64,000 nt of DNA from Niveibacterium sp. SC-1. GTDB taxonomy: Bacteria > Pseudomonadota > Gammaproteobacteria > Burkholderiales > Rhodocyclaceae. The notes beneath the pieces were generated by a model. That model saw nothing but the letters and a program-made list of their open reading frames with translations, was not told the origin of the DNA and searched no databases. The stretch spans positions 620,001 through 684,000 of the forward strand of contig NZ_CP151275.1 in NCBI RefSeq assembly GCF_038235435.1, read 5' to 3'. The position numbers and the translations under genes were made by a program. This document shows positions 8,154 through 17,404 of this stretch, piece after piece (position 1 is the first letter of the stretch; each line of letters starts with the position of its first letter).

Positions 8154-11006
8154 TCAGGCGAGTTTGCTGCGTGCGGCGTCGACGGCCTTTTGGAGTGCAT
8201 CCCAAGGCTTTTCAGGCTCGGGTTCGCGCGGCTCGTATTCGACCCGCAGTCCTTTGGGTGGCACGCCGTCGTGGCGTGCATGACCCTTGGCGTCGAGTGC
8301 TCCGGCAATGACGGCGCCGCCTTCGAAGAAGATCTTGTATCTCTGACCCGCCATGGGTTGGCGCTCAGCATCCTTGTGATCGATCTCGATCCAGTTCGGC
8401 TCTTCTTTGGGTTGAGGGCTGAGCAGACTGGAGACGGTGGTGCCCATGCTCCCGCTGGGCAGGAAAGGGAATTCGGCGCTACCCGATCCGCCCGCCGTCA
8501 ACGCCTTGCTCGCCCCCTTCACCGTGAAGTTTCCCGGGCACGCAAAGGTGATGTTTCCGCCCTCGAGCGTTACGGAGGACTGCCCGGCCTGGAGCGCGAT
8601 CTTCGATTGCGCGAGGACGTGCACTTCGTCGGAAGAGCTGGTCAGGGTGACGCTCTGGTCGGCGAGGACTTCGAGTTTGTCGTCGTGGGCGCGCAGGCTG
8701 AGCGGGTCGTTGGCGGAGATGGCGGTGATGCCGCCGGCGTGCGTGTAGAGGCTCTTGATCTTTGCGGCGATGAAGCTGGCGGTGTGCTGGGCGGCGAGGT
8801 GCAGGTCTTCCTGCACGCTGGCGACGAGGTGTTGCCCGGCGAAGACCGTGGTGCTGTGGGGCGTCGTCAGGGCGATGCTGGCGGGGGCTTCCATGAGCAG
8901 CGCCGGGGCCTCGAAGGGCTTGAGCGCCCGGTCCGTGGCGTCGGTGCCGTCGGCAGGCGGCGGCTCGGGCTGGATCCGCTGCGCGAACTGGTCGAGGACA
9001 TCCGTGCGGGCCGGAGGCTTGGCCTTGGACTGCGCGGCGGCATCGGTGAGGTGCTGGACGAGCTGAGCTGCGCCTTTGAGCTGGCCCGCGGCCTGTTGCG
9101 CGTCCATCTGCGTGGAAGTGGCCGAGGCGCGGGCGCTGCCCGACAGCAGCAGGCCTTTGGGCGCGCGCGCGACGCTCCAGCCCGCGGTGCGCAGCTCGAA
9201 GCCTTCGCCACGCCAGGTGCCGCGCTGGCCGCCGGTGGGGCCATGGCTGATGAGATGGCCGAGTTCGAGCTGGCTCGCGGCGAAGCTGGTGGCGACGCGG
9301 CTGCGGCTCTGGCCCTGCGTGTCGTCGATCTGCCACTGGCTCCAGCCCGTGCCGTCGAGCGTGGGGGCGTGGATGCCGCTCACTGCGCCGCCGTGGTTGG
9401 CGCCGCTGTCTTCGCCCGCAGGCCAGGGCGGAGCGTCCTCGCCGTTGTAGAGCTGGGCGACCACAAGCGGACGGTCGGGATCGCCGTCAATGAAGTCGAC
9501 CAGCACTTCGGAGCCCACCCGCGGTACGAAAGCGCCGCCCCAGTTGGGCCCGGCGAGCATGCTGGCGACGCGCAGCCAGGTGCCGTTGGTCTCGTCGTGC
9601 GTGGCGCGTTCATCCTCGCGTGCCATCGCCTCAGACAGCGGTGTCCCGCCGCGCTGCCAGGGGAACTGGACCTTGACCCGGTGATCACGATCGCTGCTGG
9701 TGCCGAGGCGGGCGGTTGCGTCCTGGGTGCCGACCACGATGGCGGTCTGCAGGCCGGGCATGCGCGGCTTGGCGAGCGGACGCGGCACGATGGTTTGGGC
9801 CGCGGCGACGCATTCGGCCTGGTTGCGGTAGCTGCCATTCTCCAGGTCGCCGGGCAGGCGGGCCTGTTCGACGCCCATGCTCAGGTTGTTGGCGGCTTCA
9901 TGTCTGACCGAGAGCACGGTGAAGTCGCTCGCACCGCCCTCCAGCAGGCCGTGCTGGAGCAGGCTGAAGCGCGTGAAGGGTGCCAGTTGCCGGACGGTGC
10001 CTTCGGCGAGGAAGCGCTGGGCCTGCAGGGCATGGTCCGCGGCGTGATGGTCGGTGACGTGCTCCGCGCGCTCTCCATTCGGGAAGCGATAGGCGCCGTC
10101 GCCGGCGTAGTCCTCCAGCGCCGGCACGTCGCCCAGACCGCCCAGCGGTTCGGCGTCGAGCTCCGCTTCCGCGTGCGTCGCCACGAGTTGCTTGTAGTCC
10201 CAGGAGGCGAGCGTGACCGCGTTGCTCGTCACGGTCTGCCGAAGCCGCCAGGCCTGGATGCTGTCCGAGGCCTCGGTTGCGTTGGCGCGGTGGTAGCGGA
10301 TCTCGGCCTGGGCGCAGACGGGCACGGGTTCGCGCGCATCGAAGATGACGAGTTCGTGCTGGGTGTGCGGCTGCTCGTCGCGGGTGCCGCCGTCTTCACC
10401 CGCGGTGTCCTGGTCATGCTCGAAGCTGTAGCTCAGCCCTTCCGAGGCGAGCAGTCGCTGCACGAAGGCGAGGTCCGTCTCGCGATACTGGACGCAGAGG
10501 CTGCGCGGCTGCAGCGCCGCATTGAGGCGGAAGCTGAAACGGGCCGCAGGGTAGTACGCGAAGACTTCGCCGAGGATCTCCTCGATCGTCTTGTCCTGGA
10601 AGATGCGGCTGGTGCGCCGATGGCCGAGCAAGGCCAGCCAGGGTTCGCTGCGTAGCCGGTAGCGGGCGAGTGCGCCGTCGGCGCCGAGTTGCGAGGCTTC
10701 GGTGATCAGGCCGTGCCAGGTGCGGGTACTGGTGCCGTCGGCCAGCAGCAGGCGCAGCGTGACCGGCTCGCCGAGCAGGGCGCCGATGTCGAGATAGGCG
10801 TCGTTGGAAAGGCAGTCGATGTCGAAGGCATAGGGTTCGGAGAGGGCCTCCCTGCCAACGAAGCGTTCGGCGATCAGTGAACCGGCCTGCGGACTGCTGA
10901 CGGCGATCAGGCGGGCGCGCTGCGAGACGCTGAATGCGGTGAAGGCCTCTGCCAGATCCCGGAGTGCTGCTCCCCCGTCGAAGGCCGGGAACGCCTGTTT
11001 GGACAT
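8154..11006 (-). CDS. vgrG: Type VI secretion spike protein VgrG
   Basis: 950 aa. In order: a gp27-like region (about residues 30-400); a gp5 OB-fold region with DHRVKVQFPWQ, GTWLRVASMLAGPNWG and PRVGSEVLVDFIDGDPDRP; a T6SS_Vgr segment (GWSQWQIDDTQGQSRSR); DUF2345 beta-helix repeats to about 835; and an extension of about 115 residues (WIEIDHKDAERQPMAGQRYK, then GALDAKGHARHDGVPP), a transthyretin-like fold often used to dock effectors. It forms the trimeric puncturing tip on the Hcp tube. A weak AAGAG lies 7 bases before the start. The effector and immunity genes follow at once. No other T6SS structural gene lies in the window. Confidence 0.95.
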   Translation of the reverse strand: MSKQAFPAFDGGAALRDLAEAFTAFSVSQRARLIAVSSPQAGSLIAERFVGREALSEPYAFDIDCLSNDAYLDIGALLGEPVTLRLLLADGTSTRTWHGLITEASQLGADGALARYRLRSEPWLALLGHRRTSRIFQDKTIEEILGEVFAYYPAARFSFRLNAALQPRSLCVQYRETDLAFVQRLLASEGLSYSFEHDQDTAGEDGGTRDEQPHTQHELVIFDAREPVPVCAQAEIRYHRANATEASDSIQAWRLRQTVTSNAVTLASWDYKQLVATHAEAELDAEPLGGLGDVPALEDYAGDGAYRFPNGERAEHVTDHHAADHALQAQRFLAEGTVRQLAPFTRFSLLQHGLLEGGASDFTVLSVRHEAANNLSMGVEQARLPGDLENGSYRNQAECVAAAQTIVPRPLAKPRMPGLQTAIVVGTQDATARLGTSSDRDHRVKVQFPWQRGGTPLSEAMAREDERATHDETNGTWLRVASMLAGPNWGGAFVPRVGSEVLVDFIDGDPDRPLVVAQLYNGEDAPPWPAGEDSGANHGGAVSGIHAPTLDGTGWSQWQIDDTQGQSRSRVATSFAASQLELGHLISHGPTGGQRGTWRGEGFELRTAGWSVARAPKGLLLSGSARASATSTQMDAQQAAGQLKGAAQLVQHLTDAAAQSKAKPPARTDVLDQFAQRIQPEPPPADGTDATDRALKPFEAPALLMEAPASIALTTPHSTTVFAGQHLVASVQEDLHLAAQHTASFIAAKIKSLYTHAGGITAISANDPLSLRAHDDKLEVLADQSVTLTSSSDEVHVLAQSKIALQAGQSSVTLEGGNITFACPGNFTVKGASKALTAGGSGSAEFPFLPSGSMGTTVSSLLSPQPKEEPNWIEIDHKDAERQPMAGQRYKIFFEGGAVIAGALDAKGHARHDGVPPKGLRVEYEPREPEPEKPWDALQKAVDAARSKLA
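8504..9342. repeat. Direct repeat A inside intact vgrG
   Basis: 839 bp encoding VgrG residues about 553-835, homologous to 4871-5707 in the same orientation. It keeps (CG)5 where the other copy has (CG)4. Each copy is followed by a different C-terminal tip, so the conserved module is the natural crossover region for tip exchange. Confidence 0.88.
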
Positions 11007-11145
11007 GTCAATCTCTTCATGGAACGCTGCGCGAGCGCGGATTCTATGAGGATTGGGTATCCGAAGGGGTGCGAACCTGTGCGCATTTATGCAAATGTGG
11101 TGGTTTCGAGGGGGTTGCCGACGTCATTGCGGCGCCGGCGTGCCG

Positions 11146-11898
11146 TCAGTCATCAAGCGGCCGGATTACCGCGGAGTCGTCCTCGACCACCACGAATACG
11201 GCCGAAGCCCGGGTGCACAGGCGACGCTCCCCGGTTTCCGGCGTCTCGGCGAACATGCTGACCTCCACCGTGAGCGATCGACGCCCGACCCGCACCGGAC
11301 GGGCGAAGACCTCGACGATGTCGCCCACGCGCGCCGGTGCGACGAAGTCCACCTGCGTGCAAGACGCCATGACCAGCGGCAGGCGGGCGTGGCGGGTCGC
11401 CGCCGCGAAGCCCGCCTTGGCCAGCCAGGCCATGGCGGGGCCGCCGTGGAGGATGCCTCGGTGGTTGGCGTGACTGGGAAACACGATCTCCGCGACGCAG
11501 ACGGCGTCCACCGCTTTGGGCTCGGACGCCGCTCCAAGTCCGGGCTGGCCGTCCGTGCTGACCATGACGAACTCGCCCTGCAGGCAGGACTCGCGCGTGC
11601 CGGTGAGCAGGTCCTCGGCGAAGAGCTCAGCTGCGATCGTGATCGAACGCGTTCCTACCCGCTGGACCGTGCCCACGGCTTCGGTCAGGTAGCCCACGTG
11701 CACCGGCGCATGGAAATCGATGCGATTCACCGCCGCAGTGACCACCGCGCCGCGCAGGACCTTGCTTCCGAGGATGAAGGCCAACTTGTCCAAAGCCGCG
11801 ATCGCGGCGCCACCGAAGAGCGTGCCGTGGTGGTTGGACTGGTCGGGAAAAACCATGTCGACCAGCGCGAGCTGGCTGCCTACGCCCTGCGTGTTCAT
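11146..11898 (-). CDS. Acyl-CoA thioesterase with two hotdog domains
   Basis: 250 aa with two tandem hotdog domains, each carrying the asparagine/histidine-glycine signature: NHHGTLFGG at about residues 22-30 and NHRGILHGG in the second half. The family hydrolyses acyl-CoA to free acid and CoA in the cytoplasm. The start at 11898 overlaps the stop of the upstream 68-aa gene by ATGA, so the two form an operon. About 140 bp separates its stop from the vgrG start, and I see no gene there. Confidence 0.85.
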   Translation of the reverse strand: MNTQGVGSQLALVDMVFPDQSNHHGTLFGGAAIAALDKLAFILGSKVLRGAVVTAAVNRIDFHAPVHVGYLTEAVGTVQRVGTRSITIAAELFAEDLLTGTRESCLQGEFVMVSTDGQPGLGAASEPKAVDAVCVAEIVFPSHANHRGILHGGPAMAWLAKAGFAAATRHARLPLVMASCTQVDFVAPARVGDIVEVFARPVRVGRRSLTVEVSMFAETPETGERRLCTRASAVFVVVEDDSAVIRPLDD

Positions 11899-12101
11899 TG
11901 TTGCGGCTCCGCCCAGCGCAGGAAAGCGTCGCGCTGCTTCTCGGGCAGTCCTTCCAGCCGCCGCTCGGCGGTCCTGAAGTAGTTCATTTCTGCATAGACG
12001 GTCGCGAGCGCGGACGCGTCGGCGGAAAGTCGCGACGCCTGCGGCGGCTCCGCGGCGAGGCAGCGCTGCAGCGCGCGCTGGATGTCTTCGAGGCTGGGCA
12101 T
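11895..12101 (-). CDS. Small protein resembling DUF3717
   Basis: 68 aa from MPSLEDIQRALQRC. It is soluble and helical, with LSADASALATVYAEMNYF followed by QRDAFLRWAE, similar in pattern to DUF3717 proteins of betaproteobacteria (assignment from memory, tentative). It is translationally coupled by an ATGA overlap to the thioesterase. Function unknown. Confidence 0.6.
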   Translation of the reverse strand: MPSLEDIQRALQRCLAAEPPQASRLSADASALATVYAEMNYFRTAERRLEGLPEKQRDAFLRWAEPQQ

Positions 12102-12179
12102 CGTGGAGGGCTTTCGTCGGGATCGGGCATTGTGATCCGTCCGCGTTGAGGCGGGCATTTGCCGACGGACCGCAACCCG

Positions 12180-13715
12180 CTAGCGGATGGCGTGCTTCCA
12201 CTCTTCCTCGAAGATCCGCACCAGGTTCTGCGAGTCGAGGCGGTTGGGTTCGGCGGGGACGCGGGACATGTCGGCGGGGAAGTCGAAGAGGGTGGGGAGG
12301 TTTGCGACCTGCAGGAAGCGGGTGCGGACCGGGATGGCGGGTGGCGGCGAGTAGGCCTCGCGCGCGGCGAGCACGTAGCCCCATTCGCCGAAGGAGGGCA
12401 CCAGCGCGTGGTAGGGCGCGGCCTGCAGGCCGGTGGCTTCTAGCGTCGCGACGATGGTCCAGTAGGCGCGGCGCGCGTAGAAGGGGCTCGTTGCCTGCAC
12501 GACGATGCGACCGCCGGGTGCGAGACGGCGCGTGAGCAGGCGATAGAAGGAAGTCGAGTAGAGCTTGCCGACCGAGAAGTTCGAGGGATCGGGAAAGTCG
12601 ACCACGATGAAGTCGTAGAGCCCCTCCGCGGTCTCCAGCCAGCGCCCGGCGTCGGCGTTGGTCACGTGGACGCGCGGGGAGTGGAAGGCGTCTTCATTGA
12701 GTTTGCGCAGCATCGGCGCGTCCCGGAAGAGCGTGGTCATCGCGGGGTCGAGGTCGACCAGGGTGACCTGCGCGACTTGGGGATATTTGAGGATCTCGCG
12801 CACTGCGAGACCGTCGCCACCCCCCAGCACCAGCACGCGCCGCGCGGCGGGCAGTCCGGCGAGTCCGGGATGCACGAGCGCCTCGTGGTAGCGGTACTCG
12901 TCGCGCGAGGAGAACTGCAGGTTGTTGTTGAGGAAGAGCCGGATGTCGTCGCGCCAGCGGGTGACGACGATGCGCTGGTAGGGCGTGCTCTGCGCGTGCA
13001 GCACCTCGTCGGCGTACATGTGTGCCTCCGACCAGGTCGAGAGGCGTTCTGCGCCGACGAAGCCGGCGACCAGCACGGCGAGCGTCGCGACGCCTTGCAC
13101 GGCCAGCGACCGAGGATTGCCGAGCGGATCACGGAACACCCGGATCGCCCACAGCGCCACCACGGCGTTGAGGAGGCCGAAGAGCAGGCCGGTACGTACC
13201 AGCCCCAGGTGTGGCGCGAGGAAGAGCGGGAAGGCGAGCGAGACGGCCAGCGCGCCGAGGTAGTCGACCGTGAGCACCTGCGACACCAGATCCGCGAGCG
13301 ACAGCTCGCTTTTCAGGATGCGCATCACCAGCGGGATTTCCAGGCCGACGAGCGTGCCGACGACGAACACCGCGGCGTAGAGCAGCGGGCGGAAGGGGCC
13401 GAGATCCAGCGCGAAGCAGACGAAGAGCAGCGCGGGCGCGAAGCCGCCGATCAGTCCGATGACGAGTTCGATCTGCACGAAGCGGGTGATGAGCGCGCGT
13501 GTCATATAGCGCGAGAGCCAGGAGCCGACGCCCATGGCGAAGAGATAGGTGCCGATGATCGTGGAGAACTGCGTGACCGAGTCGCCCAGCAGATAAGACG
13601 AGAGCGCGCCCGCCACCAGCTCATAGGCAAGCCCGCAGGAGGCGATGAGGAAGACCGAGACCAGCAGCGCCTGGCGGGTGCCGCGGGCGGCGGGGTTTGC
13701 AGTGGTGTCGGTCAT
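12180..13715 (-). CDS. Membrane-embedded spermidine synthase-like aminopropyltransferase
   Basis: 511 aa. The first ~230 residues hold about seven hydrophobic helices (LLVSVFLIASCGLAYELVAG onward). The second half is a polyamine aminopropyltransferase fold with VLVLGGGDGLAVREIL (about 290-307) for decarboxylated-SAM binding and VVDFPDPSN, matching the DxxDP catalytic segment. It may transfer aminopropyl groups to an amine at the membrane, but related fusions may use other substrates. It is the last gene of the SPFH-DUF4178-peptide-DUF350 operon, about 100 bp after DUF350. Confidence 0.85.
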   Translation of the reverse strand: MTDTTANPAARGTRQALLVSVFLIASCGLAYELVAGALSSYLLGDSVTQFSTIIGTYLFAMGVGSWLSRYMTRALITRFVQIELVIGLIGGFAPALLFVCFALDLGPFRPLLYAAVFVVGTLVGLEIPLVMRILKSELSLADLVSQVLTVDYLGALAVSLAFPLFLAPHLGLVRTGLLFGLLNAVVALWAIRVFRDPLGNPRSLAVQGVATLAVLVAGFVGAERLSTWSEAHMYADEVLHAQSTPYQRIVVTRWRDDIRLFLNNNLQFSSRDEYRYHEALVHPGLAGLPAARRVLVLGGGDGLAVREILKYPQVAQVTLVDLDPAMTTLFRDAPMLRKLNEDAFHSPRVHVTNADAGRWLETAEGLYDFIVVDFPDPSNFSVGKLYSTSFYRLLTRRLAPGGRIVVQATSPFYARRAYWTIVATLEATGLQAAPYHALVPSFGEWGYVLAAREAYSPPPAIPVRTRFLQVANLPTLFDFPADMSRVPAEPNRLDSQNLVRIFEEEWKHAIR

Positions 13716-13814
13716 GCGGTGCGAGATGAGCGGCAGGAGAGGCGTGGTGCCGTCAGGCGCGATGGCGCCCGGCGGTTGCAGCGAAGGAGCGGTTCGGGCA
13801 AGAGGCCTTGCGGC

Positions 13815-14027
13815 CTAGTGAATGGCCGCGGCGACGATGATCGCGATGCCCAGGCACATGGCGGCCACGATGATCGCGAGCGGCAGGTTGCGCTCCTTCA
13901 CGATCTCGCGCCACAGGTCGTAGGGCGTGATCTTGTCGACCACGATGAAGGAGATCCAGAAGATCGCCACGCCGAGAATCGAATAGACGATCGAGGAAAC
14001 GAGGGGCTTGCTGCTGAACCAGTCCAT
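13815..14027 (-). CDS. DUF350 membrane protein, YjfL-like
   Basis: 70 aa with two transmembrane helices (SIVYSILGVAIFWISFIVVD and PLAIIVAAMCLGIAIIVAAA), matching the DUF350 unit. Family members occur beside spermidine-synthase-like, PspA/SPFH and ATP-grasp genes in membrane-stress clusters. It sits between the 46-aa peptide and the aminopropyltransferase. Biochemical role unknown. Confidence 0.85.
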   Translation of the reverse strand: MDWFSSKPLVSSIVYSILGVAIFWISFIVVDKITPYDLWREIVKERNLPLAIIVAAMCLGIAIIVAAAIH

Positions 14028-14051
14028 GTCAGGTCTCCAGAGGGCTTGGGA

Positions 14052-14192
14052 TCATTTGTGATAGGTGCGCGCGCCGCCGGCGGAGCGCGAGGAGAGGGCC
14101 TGTGCGCGCTGGTCGAAGAGGCCCCAGCTGCGGTAGTCCGCCCAGCCCATCAGGCTGAGTGCGATGAGTCCGAGTGCTGCGTAGCCACGCAT
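14052..14192 (-). CDS. 46-aa membrane peptide in SPFH/DUF350 operon
   Basis: The frame starts with MRGYAALGLIALSLMGWADY, one N-terminal hydrophobic helix, and ends SAGGARTYHK. Its ATG overlaps the TGA of the upstream DUF4178 gene (TGATG), strong evidence for translation by coupling. The DUF350 gene starts about 25 bases after its stop. No family is recognised. A single-pass accessory subunit of the membrane complex formed by its neighbours is plausible. Confidence 0.65.
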   Translation of the reverse strand: MRGYAALGLIALSLMGWADYRSWGLFDQRAQALSSRSAGGARTYHK

Positions 14193-16117
14193 CAGTCGTC
14201 ATCCTCGCTGCTGCTGGTGCGGGGATGGTCGCTTTCGGCCCAGCGCGCGGTCTCGAAACTGTTGGCGCGCAGCCAGATCCAGACCGGGTAGATCGCCAGC
14301 ACGATCAGACAGATCACGAGGTTGGAGAAGGGCGGCGGCGCGGTGCGCAGGGCGATCTTCTGCGTCATCAGCCCCTGTGCCTCTGGCGCGAGTTCGCTGC
14401 GCACGGTGAGCAGGTACTGGCCCGCGGGCACGTCGAGGAAGGTCGCCTTGGCCGATTGGCTGCCCTCGCTCCAGGAACCATCCGAATCCGTGCCGAAGTA
14501 GTAGCCGATCTCGTTCGAGGCCGCGTAACTCTCGCCGGTCTGCGCATTCACCAGTTCCACATCGGTGTCAGCCCAGCTGTTGGAGACGGGGACGACATTC
14601 TCGAGTTCGATCCGTTTCTGGTCACTGGCCAGCGTGAAAGGCTCGCTGGTGAGCACGCTCTCCTGGCCGGCGGTCAGATCCATGTGGGTGTTGAAGAGGG
14701 GCTGGGCCGGGCCCCTGTCGAAGTAGCCGTGGAGGACGAGGGCAAGCACGGCGAACACGACCAGGGCGAGCGTGAGGGGCAGCCGCCGCGCGCTGTGGGG
14801 GTTCGGCTGGCAGGCATTCACGCCACGCGGTTCGCGCAGCTGCTTGATGCCGAAAGCCGCCTTCAGCTCCGCGTGGGGCAGGTACTGGCCGGCCGACCAG
14901 GTGCGTTCGGACCGCGTGGTCTCCGAAGACAGGATGCGCGGCGGCGCGATGAAATCGACGCAGTCGCAACGCTCGTCGACCCGCACCTTCCAGGTGAACT
15001 CGCCGAGCACGGCCACCACCTTGGCCTCGTAGCTCGCGAAGTGCGTGTAGCGATCGCTGCCCAGCGTGTAGGCGGGCCGGTCGCCCGCGCTCACCTGCAC
15101 CGGCTGGCGGTTCTCCTGGCGCACCAGGTTCCAGTGATCGCGCTCGCTCACCAGCCAGGCGAAATTGCCCTCGCCGTCGTTGAGCAGGTATTCGTCCCAG
15201 GTGTCGCCCGGCGAGTCGCCGACCGCACGCCGCATGAAGCCGATGATGTCCCAGCTCTTGTCGCCGAGTGCGGCGAGCTTGCCGCGGCTACCGAGGGGAA
15301 TCGGCGGCTGGATGACGCTGCCGCGGCGAGCCGCGTCGCGTACCCTGGCCACGGCGCCATCGATGTCTGCCAGCGTGCCGCAGGCCGGGCAGGCCATGGC
15401 GAGGATCTGCGTGTCGTGCAGGCTCCAGGGGCTGCCGCAGGCGGGGCAGGCGAGCTGCTGCGCCTTTGTTGCGGGCGCCGCGACCAGCGCCTCGCGCGCG
15501 CGGTCACGCAGGTTGCTGAGCGAAAGCGTGGCCGGATCCAGCGCCTCACCCACATAAGCGCGCGGCGGTGTGTCGGAGTAATCCAGGCTGGCGAACAGGC
15601 GCTCGTTGCGCAGATCGACCACCGGCGCGATGTAGCCCGCGCCGACCACGAAGGGCAGCTCGCCCTCGCCGGAAAGGCAGACGGCCTCCTGCTTGTCGGT
15701 GACCTCGAAGCTGCGCTGGCCGATCGTGATCCGCTGCCCCGGCGCGAGCGATTCGAAGGATGGCAGCTCGGCAGGCGTTGCGGCCGGCAGGGTGGCCGTC
15801 CATTGCCCTGAGGCTTCTGAGAGCCAGGCCGAGCGTCCGTCGTCGAGCAGGATGTGCCACTCGTTCCAGAAGCCAGCTTCGTAGCGTAGCTGGAGGCGCC
15901 CGACAACCGCGAAGCCGACGCCGCGCCAACGGCCCTGGCTGCCGATCTGCAGCGGACTCTGGTCCGGCAGTAGCTCGGCCATGCGGCCAAGATTCTTGAG
16001 CGTGTCGCCGTCACGGGCCAGCGTGCTGCGGCAATAGCCGCAGACAGCTAGCTCGGAGGCTGCAGACTGGAAGCGGACGGGCGCGCCGCAGGACGGGCAG
16101 GTCGCGGTGATCGGCAT
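14192..16117 (-). CDS. Zinc-ribbon membrane protein with two DUF4178 domains
   Basis: 641 aa. It begins with a zinc ribbon (CPSCGAPVRF, then CGYCRS), then a DUF4178 domain (about 50-190), a second zinc-ribbon block (CPACGSPW, CPACGTLADI at about 225-265), a second DUF4178 domain (about 280-410), one transmembrane helix (LPLTLALVVFAVLALVLHGY), an extracytoplasmic beta-rich segment and a second helix (FSNLVICLIVLAIYPVWIWL) near the acidic C-terminus. DUF4178 proteins recur next to SPFH/YdjI and spermidine-synthase-like genes. It follows the SPFH gene by 45 bp and is coupled to the 46-aa peptide. Confidence 0.82.
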   Translation of the reverse strand: MPITATCPSCGAPVRFQSAASELAVCGYCRSTLARDGDTLKNLGRMAELLPDQSPLQIGSQGRWRGVGFAVVGRLQLRYEAGFWNEWHILLDDGRSAWLSEASGQWTATLPAATPAELPSFESLAPGQRITIGQRSFEVTDKQEAVCLSGEGELPFVVGAGYIAPVVDLRNERLFASLDYSDTPPRAYVGEALDPATLSLSNLRDRAREALVAAPATKAQQLACPACGSPWSLHDTQILAMACPACGTLADIDGAVARVRDAARRGSVIQPPIPLGSRGKLAALGDKSWDIIGFMRRAVGDSPGDTWDEYLLNDGEGNFAWLVSERDHWNLVRQENRQPVQVSAGDRPAYTLGSDRYTHFASYEAKVVAVLGEFTWKVRVDERCDCVDFIAPPRILSSETTRSERTWSAGQYLPHAELKAAFGIKQLREPRGVNACQPNPHSARRLPLTLALVVFAVLALVLHGYFDRGPAQPLFNTHMDLTAGQESVLTSEPFTLASDQKRIELENVVPVSNSWADTDVELVNAQTGESYAASNEIGYYFGTDSDGSWSEGSQSAKATFLDVPAGQYLLTVRSELAPEAQGLMTQKIALRTAPPPFSNLVICLIVLAIYPVWIWLRANSFETARWAESDHPRTSSSEDDD

Positions 16118-16162
16118 CGGCTCGGGGCGGGGGCTCCGGGAAGCGTTATCGAGGAGGGCCGA

Positions 16163-17179
16163 TCAGGAGAGCTTCTTGAGGAGCTCGGCCTTCTTCGCCG
16201 CGAATTCATCGGCGGAGAGGATGCCCTTCTCCATCAGGCCGTGCAGCTTCTCCAGCAGGGCGACGACGTCCTCGGAGGACTGCGGTGCCGCGGCGGGCGC
16301 TGTCGGTTGCGCAGCCTGCGTCGACTGGCTGAGCGCGTTCGCCATCGCCTGGCCCATGGTAAGGCCCGCACCCATCGCTGCGCCCGCGCCGGCGAGTCCG
16401 CCTTCGTTGCCTGCGGCGATCGGGATGCTGTTGGCGACCTGGTACTGGGTGTATTTGTTGAGGTCGCCCACCATGCCCATGCCGATGCGCTGGTCGAGGA
16501 TCTTCTGCAGCTCTTCGGGCAGCGAGACGTTCTCCACCACGAAGCTGTCCAGCGCAAGGCCGAAGCGGGCGAAGGCCGGCTCCAGCTTCGTTTTCATCGC
16601 GGTGGACAGCTCGGACTGGTTGGCCGCCATGTCGATGAAGGGCACGCCCGACTCGCCGAAGAGATCGGTCATCGCGCCGATCACCGTGCCACGCAGCTGG
16701 CCGTCGAGGTCATCGACGGTGTAACGCTCGCGCGTGCCGCTCACCTCGGTGTGGAAGGCGCGCGGATCGACGATGCGGTAGGAGTAGATGCCGAAGGCGC
16801 GCATGCGCACCATGCCGAAATCCTTGTCACGGATCGTGATCGGCTGCGGCGTGCCCCACTTGCGTTCGAGCTTGAGGCGAGTGCTGAAGAAATAGACGTC
16901 GCTCTTGAAGGGCGACTCGAAAAGCTTGTCCCAGTTCTGCAGGTAGGTCAGCACCGGCAGGGTCTGGGTGCTGAGCTTGTACATGCCTGGCGCGAAGAGG
17001 TCTGCGATGCGGCCTTCATTGACGAAGAGCGCGGCCTGCGATTCGCGCACGGTGAGGCTGGCGCCGTACTGGATCTCCATGTCCTGCATCGGGTAACGGG
17101 CCACGAGCACGCTGTCGTCATCCTCCGTCCAGTGGATGATGTCGATAAACTGCTTCTTGATGAAATCCATCAGGGACAT
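16163..17179 (-). CDS. SPFH-domain protein with C-terminal SHOCT, YdjI-like
   Basis: 338 aa from MSLMDFIKKQFIDIIHW; a GGAGGT sits upstream of this start. Residues about 20-230 form an SPFH/virion-core-like domain (VNEGRIADLFAPGMYKL). A short Gly/Ala-rich stretch leads to a zinc-ribbon-less SHOCT module (DVVALLEKLHGLMEKGILSA). Bacillus YdjI relatives work with PspA in membrane-stress responses. It is the first gene of the operon reading to 12180. The 225 bp between it and the divergent epimerase gene must hold both promoters. Confidence 0.85.
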   Translation of the reverse strand: MSLMDFIKKQFIDIIHWTEDDDSVLVARYPMQDMEIQYGASLTVRESQAALFVNEGRIADLFAPGMYKLSTQTLPVLTYLQNWDKLFESPFKSDVYFFSTRLKLERKWGTPQPITIRDKDFGMVRMRAFGIYSYRIVDPRAFHTEVSGTRERYTVDDLDGQLRGTVIGAMTDLFGESGVPFIDMAANQSELSTAMKTKLEPAFARFGLALDSFVVENVSLPEELQKILDQRIGMGMVGDLNKYTQYQVANSIPIAAGNEGGLAGAGAAMGAGLTMGQAMANALSQSTQAAQPTAPAAAPQSSEDVVALLEKLHGLMEKGILSADEFAAKKAELLKKLS

Positions 17180-17404
17180 GGCGGCACCTCCCGTCGAAAT
17201 GAGCGAGGATCGTACCGCAGGGGCGTGGCGAGGGACATGACGGAATGCTGGCGCGGCGCTCACTGGCGGCGATGCCGGGGGTTGCGCGGCCAGCGGAAGC
17301 GCTGTCTCAAAACGCGGCTTGGTAATCGGTTACGTCCCGAGGCTTTCGCGTTAAGCTAGGAAACTTCGGCACATCGTTTGCCACATCGACCCGCGAGGCG
17401 TTCC

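Noticed and set aside
8190..10655. Long open frame antisense to vgrG
   Set aside because: It mirrors the GC-biased codon pattern of vgrG and has no recognisable domain or ribosome site.
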